Of a DNA stretch of 64,000 bases, positions 8,010-16,654 are shown piece by piece. Within the stretch, counting starts at the first letter, position 1. Each line of letters begins with the position of its first letter. The notes under the pieces were generated by a model. That model saw only the letters and a list, made by a program, of their open reading frames with translations, was not told where the DNA came from and did not search any database. The stretch comes from Gordonia rubripertincta (GTDB lineage: Bacteria > Actinomycetota > Actinomycetes > Mycobacteriales > Mycobacteriaceae). Location of the stretch: the NCBI RefSeq assembly GCF_038024875.1, contig NZ_CP136136.1, positions 3,162,001-3,226,000 of the forward strand, in the 5' to 3' direction. Position numbers and translations under genes: made by a program.

Positions 8010-8597
8010 GTGGAAGATGAAACGGTGACGGCGCCAGGTGAGGACAGCGAAGTCGGTGACGTTGTCGGTGTGGTGCTCGCCGCCGGTGCCGGCAGCCGGT
8101 ACGGGATGCCCAAGATCCTTGCCGACGACGGCCGCTGGTTGAGGATGGCGACGGACGCGCTGAGGGCCGGTGGGTGCGCGGACATCGCGGTCACGATGGG
8201 CGCTGCGCTCGTCGAGCCGCCCGCCGGTACCACCGCGCTCGTCGTCGACGACTGGGCCGCCGGAATCGGCGCGTCGGTGTCTGCGGCGCTCGACTGGGCC
8301 GAGCGTCGGCCCGGGGTGGGCGGCGTGGTGCTCACCGTCGTCGACACCCCGGATGTCGGGCCCGACGTGGTGCGTCGCATCGTCGAGGCATCCGGAGGGC
8401 GACGCGGGGATCTGGTACGTGCCGTCTTCGACGGCCGGCGGGGGCACCCGGTGTACATCGGCGCCGATCATCTCGGTCCGGCATCCGAGGTCATCCACGG
8501 AGATATGGGTGCGCAGCGGTATCTGCGAGATCGGCAGGTGACCTGCGTCGAATGTGGCGACCTGGCCACGGGGCAGGACATCGACACCTGGGAATGA
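8010..8597 (+). CDS. MobA/MocA-like nucleotidyltransferase
   Basis: NTP-transferase-fold protein of 195 residues with the signature LAAGAGSRYGMPK near the N-terminus, a VVDTPD metal-binding strand and GHPVYIG. It is most likely a molybdenum-cofactor cytidylyltransferase that makes the MCD cofactor used by xanthine dehydrogenase and aldehyde oxidase family enzymes. That assignment fits the three-subunit molybdenum hydroxylase encoded just downstream on the other strand. The start is GTG at 8010; a second GTG at 8025 is an alternative. It is divergent from the urate operon with a gap of 58 bp. Confidence 0.75.
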   Translation: MEDETVTAPGEDSEVGDVVGVVLAAGAGSRYGMPKILADDGRWLRMATDALRAGGCADIAVTMGAALVEPPAGTTALVVDDWAAGIGASVSAALDWAERRPGVGGVVLTVVDTPDVGPDVVRRIVEASGGRRGDLVRAVFDGRRGHPVYIGADHLGPASEVIHGDMGAQRYLRDRQVTCVECGDLATGQDIDTWE

Positions 8598-8772
8598 GCC
8601 GCCGGCTCCGGCGTGCCCATTTCGAGACCTTCTCGTCGCCTTTCCGGTGCACGCGGATCCCGCCTCTGCCGATCGTCCGTGCATAGGGTGCAGACAGAGC
8701 CCACGTCGGTACAGCCAGAGCCGGCACGCAAAGGGCCCGTCGAAGACCATCACCGGCGAAGAAGGTGATTAC

Positions 8773-9528
8773 GTGGCGCAAGGACACCGCCGTCGAATCG
8801 TCGCAATGGTCGCCGCGCTGGCCGCGGGCCTCGGGCTCGCCGCATGCGCGGGATCGCCGGAGCAGACGGCGCCTGATCGTCCCGCCGCCCAGGACTCCCA
8901 CCTCCCGCCCGGTTTCGATACCACTTTCCGCTGGTCGGCCACACCCGTGCTCGACCCGCAGTCCGCCGAGGGAACCTTCGTCCGCGCCTACGTCGAGTCG
9001 TTCGAGCTCGCCAACGCCGGGGCGTCGGCCAAGTGGGGATACCCGGGGTTCGCCGAGGCCTCGCCCTCGAACATCGACCAGATGGTGACCGCCTACCCGT
9101 CCGAGGTCTCCGCGGCCCGGCGCCAGGTGGGCACCGCCTTCTACACCGGACTACGACGCGTCGACGACGTCGACTGGACGCGAATCGTGCTGTGCCGCCA
9201 GGGCTATCGTTCGGTGGAAAGCGATGGGACGTGGGCGGTCGGATATGACACGTCCCGCCCCGTCGAGATCGACATCCGACGAACCGGGGACCGGCCGCCG
9301 GCGGCTCCGCGGGGTGGTCAGCGGACGCCGGAGATCAACGTCTTCGGCGGCTGGTACACCTCGCGCTACGACTTCTCCGCCCTGTATCCCACCCCGACCA
9401 CCGACCAGAAGGCCTGCGCGGCAACGCAACAGGTGGGTATGCCGCACTGGCTTCCCGCCCAGGCCGACGAGCCGTGGCCGGTGTCGCCCGCGGTACCGGG
9501 CTGGTCGACCTATCCGGGAGTCGGCTGA
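8773..9528 (+). CDS. Putative lipoprotein, function unknown
   Basis: 251-residue secreted protein that I do not recognise. A basic N-terminus (GHRRR) and a hydrophobic stretch lead to a lipobox LAAC with Cys25, so it should be lipid-anchored on the outer face of the membrane. The start is the GTG at 8773, chosen because GAAGGTGA lies 4 nt upstream and because it puts the signal peptide at the N-terminus. The mature part is rich in Trp and Tyr (FRWSATPV, KWGYPGF, GGWYTSRYDF) and suits a folded extracellular domain. It converges on the molybdenum hydroxylase operon with 1 bp between stops. Confidence 0.75.
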   Translation: MAQGHRRRIVAMVAALAAGLGLAACAGSPEQTAPDRPAAQDSHLPPGFDTTFRWSATPVLDPQSAEGTFVRAYVESFELANAGASAKWGYPGFAEASPSNIDQMVTAYPSEVSAARRQVGTAFYTGLRRVDDVDWTRIVLCRQGYRSVESDGTWAVGYDTSRPVEIDIRRTGDRPPAAPRGGQRTPEINVFGGWYTSRYDFSALYPTPTTDQKACAATQQVGMPHWLPAQADEPWPVSPAVPGWSTYPGVG

Positions 9529-9529
9529 C

Positions 9530-11635
9530 TCAGAGGTCCGGTAGACCCTCCAGCAGGTCGTCGAGGTGCACGGGCAGATCCCGGACGCGGACACCCGTCG
9601 CGTTGTACACCGCGTTGACGACGGCCGCGGCACTGCCGACGATGCCGAGCTCACCGGCCCCGCGCGAGCCCATCGGTGTCGCGTGTTCATCGGGATCGTC
9701 GAGCCAGACGGCGTCGACGTCGGCGATGTCGGCGTGCACTGGGACGTGATATTCGGCGAGGTCCTGGGTGACGACGTGCCCGAAGCGCGGGTCCCGGACA
9801 CTCTCCTCGTGCAGCGCCATCGAGATGCCGAACGTCATCCCGCCGATGAGCTGGGACCGCACCGTGCGCGGATTGATGGCGCGCCCGATCGAGAACACCC
9901 CGAGCATGCGGGGGATGCGGATCTCGCCGGTGTCGGCGTCGACGCGGACCTCGACGAAGTGGGCACCGAACGAGGCGATCCGGAATTTCTTCAGATCGGG
10001 GTTCTCGTCGGTCTTCGCGCTGAGCTCGGCGCCGTCGGCCGGATCGTCGCCGAACCTGGTGCGGAATCGTTGTGCTGCGGTGACGATCGCCGAGCCCCAC
10101 GACGAGGTGCCCGACGAGCCGCCCGCGACCGAACCGCTCGGCAGGGAGCTGTCGCCGATCTGGAGGTCGACCTGTTCAGGCTCGATCCCGAGTGCTTCCG
10201 CGGCGATGAGTGTCAGTGCTGTCCAGGCGCCGGTCCCTATGTCGGTGGCCGCTATCCGCACCGCGTACCGGCCGTTCCGATAGGCGATGGAGGCCTCGTT
10301 GCCCGGGTTCACCATGTGGGGATACGTCGACGCCGCGACGCCGTATCCGACCAGCTGCCGTCCGTCGCGGGTCGTGCCGGGCTCGGCGCGGCGACGGTCC
10401 CAGCCGAACCGTTCGGCGCCATCGCGCAGGCAGCGGACGAGCAGCCGGGACGACCATGGCTTCCCGCTCTCCGGGTCGTCGGCGGGTTCGTTGCGGAGAC
10501 GCAGTTCGATCGGGTCGAGTCCGACGGCGTGGGCGAGTTCGTCCATCGCCACCTCACCGGCGAACATCCCGGGCGCTTCGCCGGGGGCGCGGAACCAGAA
10601 CGGCGGCGGTACGTCGAGGGGTACGACATGATGGTCGGTGCGCCGGTTGGGGGCGGTGTACATCATCCGCGACGAGACGGCGGCCTGCTCGGCGAACTCC
10701 TTCGCGTGAGCGCTGTGCGTGTGCGCCTCGTGAATCAGCGCGGTGATGTTGCCGTCGCCGTCCGCGGCGATGCGCAGCCGGGAACGCGTCGGCGCGCGAT
10801 GGCCGACATAGGCGAACATGTGTTGCCGGGTCACCGCGAACTTCACGGCTCGGCCGGGCACACGCATCGCCGCCATGGCTGCCAGCACGTCGTGCGAATG
10901 AGGGGAACCCTTGGACCCGAACCCGCCCCCGACATGCGGTGCGATCACCCGTATCTGTGCGGGTTCGAGTCCAAGGACGGGCGCCAACGCGGAGACCACG
11001 CCCTGCGTCGACTGCGTCGAGTCGTACAGGGTGAGGAGCTCCTCGGCGGGCGCCCACGTTGCGACCACGGTGTGTGGTTCCATCGGGTTGTTGTGCTCCT
11101 CCGGCGTCGAATACCACTCGTCGACCATGACGGTGCCCGCCGGCGGATCGTCGAGGATCCGGTCGGGTTCGCCGCTCTCGGAGGTGGGTTCGAATCCGCC
11201 GTTGACCTTCTCCGGCCGGTACCGATTGGGATGGTCGGCGCGGAACTCGGTGTCGTGGGGTGCCCCGTCGTAGGTCACGGCCACCGAAGCGGCCGCCTCG
11301 CGGGCGATCTCGGGGGATTCGGCGACCACCGCGCCGATCAGCTGGCCGCGATACGCGACCTCCGGTGTCTGCAGGATCGTGAGATCGCCGTCGGAGGTGT
11401 CGGCCAGTCGGGGCGCGTTGTCGATGGTGAGGACCGTGACGACCCCCTCGGTCGATTCCGCTGCGGCGGTGTCCATCGCGGTGACCCGGCCGCGGGCGAC
11501 GGTCGCGGTGATCGGCCACAGGTATGTCGCGTCGGTGAGGTGTTCGTAGGCGTACGGCGCTGTGCCGCGGACCTTTTCGACGCCGTCGATCCGCGCGTGG
11601 CCGATGGGGACGGGTGACGATCCGACGACGCTCAT
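9530..11635 (-). CDS. Molybdenum hydroxylase large subunit (PaoC/xanthine dehydrogenase type)
   Basis: Molybdopterin-binding catalytic subunit of an aldehyde oxidase/xanthine dehydrogenase family enzyme, 701 residues. Visible signatures are the N-terminal a/b hammerhead domain, the cofactor loop GGGFGSKG, a PFWFRAPGEAPGMFA segment where substrate-binding Arg residues occur, and the C-terminal GAGELG with the catalytic Glu. The ATG overlaps the FAD subunit stop (ATGA), so the three subunits form one operon in the order FeS-FAD-Mo. The neighbouring urate genes suggest purines as substrate, but the FAD subunit points to PaoABC-type aldehyde oxidoreductase. The substrate is therefore undecided. 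Confidence 0.9.
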   Translation of the reverse strand: MSVVGSSPVPIGHARIDGVEKVRGTAPYAYEHLTDATYLWPITATVARGRVTAMDTAAAESTEGVVTVLTIDNAPRLADTSDGDLTILQTPEVAYRGQLIGAVVAESPEIAREAAASVAVTYDGAPHDTEFRADHPNRYRPEKVNGGFEPTSESGEPDRILDDPPAGTVMVDEWYSTPEEHNNPMEPHTVVATWAPAEELLTLYDSTQSTQGVVSALAPVLGLEPAQIRVIAPHVGGGFGSKGSPHSHDVLAAMAAMRVPGRAVKFAVTRQHMFAYVGHRAPTRSRLRIAADGDGNITALIHEAHTHSAHAKEFAEQAAVSSRMMYTAPNRRTDHHVVPLDVPPPFWFRAPGEAPGMFAGEVAMDELAHAVGLDPIELRLRNEPADDPESGKPWSSRLLVRCLRDGAERFGWDRRRAEPGTTRDGRQLVGYGVAASTYPHMVNPGNEASIAYRNGRYAVRIAATDIGTGAWTALTLIAAEALGIEPEQVDLQIGDSSLPSGSVAGGSSGTSSWGSAIVTAAQRFRTRFGDDPADGAELSAKTDENPDLKKFRIASFGAHFVEVRVDADTGEIRIPRMLGVFSIGRAINPRTVRSQLIGGMTFGISMALHEESVRDPRFGHVVTQDLAEYHVPVHADIADVDAVWLDDPDEHATPMGSRGAGELGIVGSAAAVVNAVYNATGVRVRDLPVHLDDLLEGLPDL

Positions 11636-12657
11636 CGGGTCAGCTCCTCGAGAACGGCGGTGAGGGTGCGCCGGAGGAGGGGGATCTTGAACGCGTTCCC
11701 GTCCAGGGGTCGGGCGTCGGCGAGTTCGGCATCGGCTGCCTCGGTGAACAACTCACGCGACGGCTGCTGCCCTCGGAGCACGGCTTCGGCTCGTTCGGCG
11801 CGCCACGGCTTGTGCGCGACGCCGCCGAAGGCGATCCGCGCTTCGCCGATCGTGCCCCCGCCGGTCGTGTCCCCGCCGGTCGTGTCCCCGTCCATGGTGA
11901 TCTCGGCGCCGACCGAGACCAGGGCGAAGGCGTATGACGCCCGGTCGCGGACCTTGCGGTACGTCGACACCGATCCGGGCGCCGGCGCGGGGATGTCGAT
12001 CGCGACGATCACGTCGAGGGGGTCGAGGACCGTGTCCAGGTCGGGATGATCGCCGGGATGGCGGTACAGCGCGCGGACGTCGAGTTCGCGTTCGCCGTCC
12101 GGACCCTGCACCACGATCCGCGCGTCCAATGCGGTGAGCGCGACAGCCATGTCCGACGGGTGGGTGGCCACGCACGTGTTCGGGGCGTCGGCGTCGGGAG
12201 TGCCGAGGATCGCGTGGTGGCGGGTGTAACCGCCGATCGCCGAGCATCCGCTGCCGGGCGAGCGCTTGTTACACGGGGTCGTGACGTCCTGGAAGTAGAC
12301 GCATCGGGTCCGCTGCAGCAGGTTTCCGGCGTTGGTCGCCAGGTTGCGCAGCTGCGGCGATGCTCCCGCGAGCAGAGCCCGGGCGAGGATCGGGTAGCGG
12401 CGTCGGACCAGGGGATGAGCGGCGGTGTCGGCATTGCGGGCCGTTGCGCCGAGACGCAGGGAGCCGTCGGGGTTCTCGCTGATCTGATCCAGGGGGAGTC
12501 GCGAGATGTCCACGAGTGCAGGCGGGTTGGCGACGCCGAGCTTCATGTGGTCGACGAGGTTCGTGCCGCCGGCGAGCAGCTTCGCGCCGGGATGGTCGCG
12601 GAGATAGTCGACAGCTCCGGCCACGTCGTCGGCACGTTGGTAGGTGAAGGGGATCAT
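11632..12657 (-). CDS. Molybdenum hydroxylase FAD subunit with extra Fe-S motif (PaoB-like)
   Basis: Medium subunit, 341 residues, that carries electrons from the Fe-S subunit to FAD. The FAD-binding motif AGGTNLVDHM is near the N-terminus and a second FAD segment is NAGNLLQRTRC. It is followed by CNKRSPGSGCSAIGG, and these cysteines match the additional [4Fe-4S] cluster known in E. coli PaoB (YagS), which classic XdhB proteins lack. The ATG at 12657 overlaps the small-subunit stop and its own stop overlaps the large-subunit start (both ATGA). A short in-frame repeat adds a Thr/Gly-rich insert near residue 265. Confidence 0.9.
   Translation of the reverse strand: MIPFTYQRADDVAGAVDYLRDHPGAKLLAGGTNLVDHMKLGVANPPALVDISRLPLDQISENPDGSLRLGATARNADTAAHPLVRRRYPILARALLAGASPQLRNLATNAGNLLQRTRCVYFQDVTTPCNKRSPGSGCSAIGGYTRHHAILGTPDADAPNTCVATHPSDMAVALTALDARIVVQGPDGERELDVRALYRHPGDHPDLDTVLDPLDVIVAIDIPAPAPGSVSTYRKVRDRASYAFALVSVGAEITMDGDTTGGDTTGGGTIGEARIAFGGVAHKPWRAERAEAVLRGQQPSRELFTEAADAELADARPLDGNAFKIPLLRRTLTAVLEELTR
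11851..11890. repeat. 15-bp tandem repeat, 2.7 copies, in frame
   Basis: Units at 11851-11865 and 11866-11880 differ by one base, and a partial unit runs to 11890. Each unit encodes five residues of a TTGGD-like insert in the FAD subunit, so copy-number change would keep the reading frame. Confidence 0.8.
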
Positions 12658-13169
12658 CCTTCCGCCGCCTGCCGGATCGCCGCGACGATGTTGGGGTAGG
12701 CCGCGCAGCGACACAGGTTGCCGCTCATCCGCTCCCGGATCTCGTCGTCGCTGAGGGCCTCGTCCGCCGCGTCGGGATCGAGGTCGTCGGTGGCGTGACT
12801 GGGGTGGCCGTTCTTCGCCTCGTCGAGCATGCCGACGGCCGAGCACACCTGGCCGGGTGTGCAGTACCCGCACTGGAAGGCGTCCTGGTCGATGAACGCC
12901 TGCTGGAGGGGATGGAGATCGCCGGGTTCGGCGAGTCCTTCCGCGGTGACGATCTCGGAGCCCTCGTAGCTGACCGCGAACGACAGGCAGCTGACGATGC
13001 GCCGGCCGTCGACGAGGACCGTGCATGAGCCGCACTGGCCGTGGTCGCATCCCTTCTTGGGCGAGAAGATGCCGAGGCGGTCACGTAGACCGTCCAGGAG
13101 GGTGGTGCGGGTGTCGACGACGACGTCGTGTGCCACACCGTTGACCGAGAGAGAAACCCTGGTTTCCAC
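12654..13169 (-). CDS. Molybdenum hydroxylase [2Fe-2S] subunit
   Basis: Small electron-transfer subunit of about 171 residues with two [2Fe-2S] clusters. The plant-ferredoxin-like cluster ligands are in CDHGQCGSC with a downstream Cys (VSCLSF), and the second helical domain has CGYCTPGQ and CRCAAY. The start is uncertain. The GTG at 13169 begins right at the conserved METRVSLSVNG-like N-terminus. A TTG at 13235 in the same frame would add 22 residues but would crowd the divergent ndh start. I see no Tat signal, although E. coli PaoA has one, so this enzyme is probably cytoplasmic unless the longer start is used. Confidence 0.88.
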   Translation of the reverse strand: METRVSLSVNGVAHDVVVDTRTTLLDGLRDRLGIFSPKKGCDHGQCGSCTVLVDGRRIVSCLSFAVSYEGSEIVTAEGLAEPGDLHPLQQAFIDQDAFQCGYCTPGQVCSAVGMLDEAKNGHPSHATDDLDPDAADEALSDDEIRERMSGNLCRCAAYPNIVAAIRQAAEG

Positions 13170-13243
13170 AGGGCGCGGATACCCGGCGACGCGAAGACCA
13201 AACCAATCCCACGGGTCTCTATTCGTCTGGAACAATCGGCGGA

Positions 13244-14566
13244 ATGGCCCCCTCGAGACCCAGAGTCGTCGTCATCGGAGCAGGATTCGCGGGCATGCAC
13301 TGCGTCCGGCGGTTGCGGAAGGCCGCGGTCGACGTGACGCTGGTCGATCGCAGCACCAGCCACGTCTTCCAGCCGCTGCTCTACCAATGCGCCACCGGGT
13401 TGCTGTCCGAAGGCGCGATCTCGAGCCCGATCCGGCACCTGACCCGGCGCCAGCGCAACCTCGACGTCGTCCTGGGGGAGGCCGCCGACATCGACGTCGC
13501 GACGCGTGAGATCGTCGTCGACCGTCTCGACCGGTCGTCGTTCCGCCTGCCCTACGACTACCTCGTGGTCGGGACCGGGATGCGGACCGCGTACCGGGGC
13601 AACGACCAGTTCGCGAAGTACGCACCGGGGATGAAGACCCTCGACGACGCGCTGACGATCCGGCGCAAGATCATGGCCGCCTTCGAGATGGCGGAGACGA
13701 TCACCGACCCCGAGGAACAGCGCTCCTGGCTGACGTTCGCGGTCGCCGGCGGCGGGCCGACGGGAGTGGAACTCGCCGGTCAGATCCGCGAACTCGCCAC
13801 CCGAGCGCTGGAACGCGAATACGACGCCATCGACCCCGCCCAGGCGCGGGTCCTGCTGCTGCACGGTGGGGATCGGGTGTTGCCGTCGTTCAACGCCCGG
13901 CTCTCGGCCAGTGCGCAACGGACTCTCGACGACCTCGGTGTGGAGACACACCTCGGCGTGCATGTCACCGATGTCGGTGACGACTACGTGGAGACCACCC
14001 GCAAGGCCGACAAGCACAAGGACCGGTATCCGGCGCGAACGACGTTGTGGACCACCGGCGTCGAGGCCGTCCCGTTCGCCAACACCCTCGCGGCCGCACT
14101 CGGCGTCGAACAGGATCGGGCAGGGCGGATCCCGGTGGAGGCGGACCTCTCGGTCCCCGGGCATCCCGAGGTGTTCGTGGCCGGCGACATGATGGCGTAC
14201 AAGGACCTCGCCGGCGTCGCCGAAGTCGCCATGCAGGGAGGCCACCACGCGGGCAAGGTCATCGCCGAAACTGTTGCGGGCGAACAGGAACGCGCGCCGT
14301 TCAACTACCGCGACCTCGGAACCGCCGCCTACATCGCGCGACGCCGCGCCATCGTGCAGTCGGGGCGGTTCCAGATGTCGGGATTCCCGGGCTGGGTCGC
14401 CTGGGGTGTCATCCACATCGCCTTCCTCGCCGGCGTCCGCAATCGCCTCGGCACCGTGATGACCTGGGGTGCAACCCTGCTGACCGATTCCCGTCGGGAA
14501 CGGGCGATCATCTACGGGGACACCGAGACCGCGAGGACGCCGTACGCGCGCCGGGATCAGAAGTAG
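13244..14566 (+). CDS. ndh: Type II NADH dehydrogenase
   Basis: Single-subunit, non-proton-pumping NADH:quinone oxidoreductase (NDH-2) on the inner face of the membrane. The 440 residues show the FAD-binding VVVIGAGFAGMHC at the N-terminus, the NAD-binding VAGGGPTGVELAG near 170-185, a C-terminal FAD segment EVFVAGDM, and a quinone-site/membrane region with AYIARRRAI and a hydrophobic C-terminal helix. The length and motifs fit mycobacterial Ndh. It starts 74 bp from the divergent Fe-S subunit. Confidence 0.93.
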   Translation: MAPSRPRVVVIGAGFAGMHCVRRLRKAAVDVTLVDRSTSHVFQPLLYQCATGLLSEGAISSPIRHLTRRQRNLDVVLGEAADIDVATREIVVDRLDRSSFRLPYDYLVVGTGMRTAYRGNDQFAKYAPGMKTLDDALTIRRKIMAAFEMAETITDPEEQRSWLTFAVAGGGPTGVELAGQIRELATRALEREYDAIDPAQARVLLLHGGDRVLPSFNARLSASAQRTLDDLGVETHLGVHVTDVGDDYVETTRKADKHKDRYPARTTLWTTGVEAVPFANTLAAALGVEQDRAGRIPVEADLSVPGHPEVFVAGDMMAYKDLAGVAEVAMQGGHHAGKVIAETVAGEQERAPFNYRDLGTAAYIARRRAIVQSGRFQMSGFPGWVAWGVIHIAFLAGVRNRLGTVMTWGATLLTDSRRERAIIYGDTETARTPYARRDQK

Positions 14567-14603
14567 GTCGGGAGGCCTCGGTTACCGGGGCTTCGGGGTG
14601 AGA

Positions 14604-15089
14604 TCAGGACTTCGTGCGCATGTACTCGACGACCTTCGCCCACGTCTCGAAGCCGGGTTGTCCGAAGTGAATGTGCTCGCCCTCGAAGGCGTCGACGCCG
14701 CGCTTGGTCCGGTCGTCGATGATGAAGTCTCCCTTGTTCAGGTTCTTGTGGTGCGACAGGATGACCCGCTTGAAGGCGGGCGACTTCTCGTCGCGGCCCA
14801 GGTGCATCTTCACCCACAACAACTTCTCGGTCCACGCCATGGGGTTGTCCCACGGGGCGGTGGAGAGGATGTAGGTGTCGAACAGCTCCGCGAGTTCCTT
14901 GTAGGCCTCGATGGCACCGTCCATCGGGTCCATCAGTGAGAAGATGCCGGGGACGTTGTCGAGTTCCTCGGTGAACTTCTCCTGCTCCGCTGCGGTCAGC
15001 TTGTCGATGCCGGACTGGAAGTCGACCAGGGTGTTGTCCATGTCCACGTAGAGGATCTTCTTCGGTTGTATTGCAACGTGGTCTGTCAT
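14604..15089 (-). CDS. HAD-type 5'(3')-deoxyribonucleotidase
   Basis: 161-residue member of the 5'-nucleotidase, deoxy (pyrimidine), cytosolic type C family, which dephosphorylates dNMPs to balance nucleotide pools. HAD motif I is YVDMDNTLVDF with the nucleophile and acid/base Asp pair, motif II is the Thr/Ser of ILSTAPW, and IIDDR gives motif IV. ATG at 15089 is chosen for the ribosome binding site GAGAGGG just upstream. The longer in-frame extension has no conserved residues. The gene is monocistronic and next to an IS110 element. Confidence 0.85.
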   Translation of the reverse strand: MTDHVAIQPKKILYVDMDNTLVDFQSGIDKLTAAEQEKFTEELDNVPGIFSLMDPMDGAIEAYKELAELFDTYILSTAPWDNPMAWTEKLLWVKMHLGRDEKSPAFKRVILSHHKNLNKGDFIIDDRTKRGVDAFEGEHIHFGQPGFETWAKVVEYMRTKS

Positions 15090-15436
15090 TGTTGGCCCTC
15101 TCGAACGTGGTGCGGCGCCGCAGGGGCGGCGCGTTCGGTGTGGAGTGCCCCGAGTCGGGGCGGAAGGCGCCTCACCGGAATCGGGAGGATCACCTGACAA
15201 TCGCCTTTACGTTGGAGTACGTCCGGGGCGGTCGCCTCGGACGCTCGTCCGCGGTTCGGGGCGTGGCTCGACAATCACCTGTGTGCCCTCGGTGGCTCGG
15301 CGTGGAAGGCCACCCCGGACCGTGACGGGTCGTTTCGGCCGCTGATTGAGAAGTGTTCGCGAACTTGTCGCTGTGTAAAGGTGCGCCGGCGAAACAACCC
15401 CTGACGAGGTCAACAGGTTCGAGCAGAGAGGTTCAT
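15090..15436. other. Non-coding gap upstream of the IS110 transposase
   Basis: This 347-bp stretch shows no convincing gene. The right part should contain the left end of the IS110 element. The part near 15090-15150 must hold the promoter of the divergent nucleotidase, but I see no clear -10 or -35. The visible structure is a hairpin 15291-15314 (GGTGGC/GCCACC arms). Confidence 0.6.
15291..15436 (+). ncRNA. Candidate IS110 bridge RNA region
   Basis: IS110-group elements encode a structured bridge RNA (seekRNA) in the non-coding stretch before the transposase. The 146 bp ahead of the GTG start contains a 6-bp-arm hairpin (15291-15314) and further short pairings (for example GACC/GGTC near 15319-15331). 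The position fits, but I could not derive donor- and target-binding loops, so this is inferred from position only. Confidence 0.25.
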
Positions 15437-16645
15437 GTGGTCGAAACAATCTGGGTAGGAATCGATGTCGGCCGTCACGCACACCACGCCGCCGCTGTGG
15501 ACGACGCGGGGACGGTGCTGTGGTCACGTCGGGTACCGAACGATCAGGCGGCCATCGAAGCGATTGTGGACCAGGCGTGCCGTGTCGAATCGGTGGTGTG
15601 GGCGATCGACATGACCGCGCCGGAATCGGCCCTCCTCCGAGGGGTGTTGTCCCGCCGCGGCCAACACATTCGCTATGTACCTGGTCGCGTTGTGCACAGC
15701 ATGACCGGCGCTTTCGCCGGCGAAGGCAAAACCGACGCCCGCGACGCGGTGGTGATCGCCCAGACCGCGCGCCTGCGTGGTGATCTCGCGACGGTCGCGG
15801 TCCCTGATGACGTCGCGATCGAACTCGACCTGTTGACCGGGCATCGCCGCGACTTGGTCACCGAACGCACACGAGGCATCAATCGACTGCGCGGCCTGCT
15901 GACCCGCATCTTCCCCGGTCTCGAACGGTGCTTCGACTACTCGACGTTGACTGGTTTGGCGTTCGTCACCCGCTTCACCACACCGTCGGCGATTGATGGG
16001 GTCTCCGACGAGGAGATTTACGACCACCTACGCGGTCAAGGAGTCCGCCGGCCGACCATCCCGAAGATGATCAGCAAGGCGCGTGCCGCCGCGGCCGCGC
16101 AGACCGTCGCTCTGCCTGGTGAGGCGACCACGGCATTGCTGGTGCAGCAGGCGGCTACCTCGCTGATGGCGCTCACTCGCCAGATCACCTACCTGGATAA
16201 ACAGATCGCCGAGGTGTTCCGCCGAGACCGCCACGCCCGGATTCTTGAATCCGTACCCGGTATCGGCACCCGAAGTGGTGCCGAACTCATCGCGTTCACT
16301 GGTGGCGACCTCACGTCGTTCGGCTCGGCTGCCAAACTGGCTGCCTACGCCGGTCTTGCTCCCGTCCCGCATGATTCAGGTAACCGGCGGGGCACATTGC
16401 GTAGACCGCAGCGCTACCACCGGGGTCTGCGGAAGGTGTTCTACATGGCCGCACTCAACAGCTCGCAACGCGACGGACCATCACGGGAGTTCTACCAGCG
16501 CAAACGACGCGAGAACCGCTCTCACGTGCATGCGCTCATCTCGCTGGCCAGACGGTTGATTGATGTTGTGTGGGCACTCATCCGTGATGGCCGAGAATGG
16601 ACTCCGAGGGGCGCCGGCCCGCCCATCGCGGAGGCTGCCGCCTAG
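15437..16645 (+). CDS. IS110-family DEDD transposase
   Basis: 402-residue RNA-guided-type recombinase. The N-terminal RuvC-like DEDD domain shows VGIDVGRHAHHAA, AIDMTAPES and the GEGKTDARDAVVIA segment. The C-terminal Tnp20 domain has the helix-hairpin SVPGIGTRSGAELIA and the conserved Ser region (PHDSGNRRG). The GTG at 15437 is preferred because AGAGAGG lies 6 nt upstream and the conserved VETIWVGID follows; upstream in-frame codons show no conservation. The frame is intact. It marks the left edge of the metal-resistance island. Confidence 0.92.
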   Translation: MVETIWVGIDVGRHAHHAAAVDDAGTVLWSRRVPNDQAAIEAIVDQACRVESVVWAIDMTAPESALLRGVLSRRGQHIRYVPGRVVHSMTGAFAGEGKTDARDAVVIAQTARLRGDLATVAVPDDVAIELDLLTGHRRDLVTERTRGINRLRGLLTRIFPGLERCFDYSTLTGLAFVTRFTTPSAIDGVSDEEIYDHLRGQGVRRPTIPKMISKARAAAAAQTVALPGEATTALLVQQAATSLMALTRQITYLDKQIAEVFRRDRHARILESVPGIGTRSGAELIAFTGGDLTSFGSAAKLAAYAGLAPVPHDSGNRRGTLRRPQRYHRGLRKVFYMAALNSSQRDGPSREFYQRKRRENRSHVHALISLARRLIDVVWALIRDGREWTPRGAGPPIAEAAA

Positions 16646-16654
16646 CCCCTGAGA

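Larger units (their letters stand above)
15291..16654 (+). mobile_element. IS110-family element, ends not resolved
   Basis: IS110 elements have no clear inverted repeats and often no target duplication, so only the transposase and the tight right flank define it. The right end must lie within the few bases after 16645 or inside the 3' end of the DsbA-like gene, whose stop is 10 bp away. The left end is somewhere in 15100-15436. The coordinates are approximate. Confidence 0.55.

Noticed and set aside
11188..11197. GTTCGAATCC, the T-loop-like motif of tRNA genes
   Set aside because: It lies inside the molybdenum hydroxylase large subunit and no cloverleaf can be built around it. The same motif at 62563-62572 lies in the coding N-terminus of sugA.
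15398..15404. CCCCTGA repeated at 15398-15404 and 16646-16652 as possible IS110 ends
   Set aside because: Seven bases are too short to be convincing, and the left copy would leave only about 30 bp before the transposase start, too little for the usual non-coding end.
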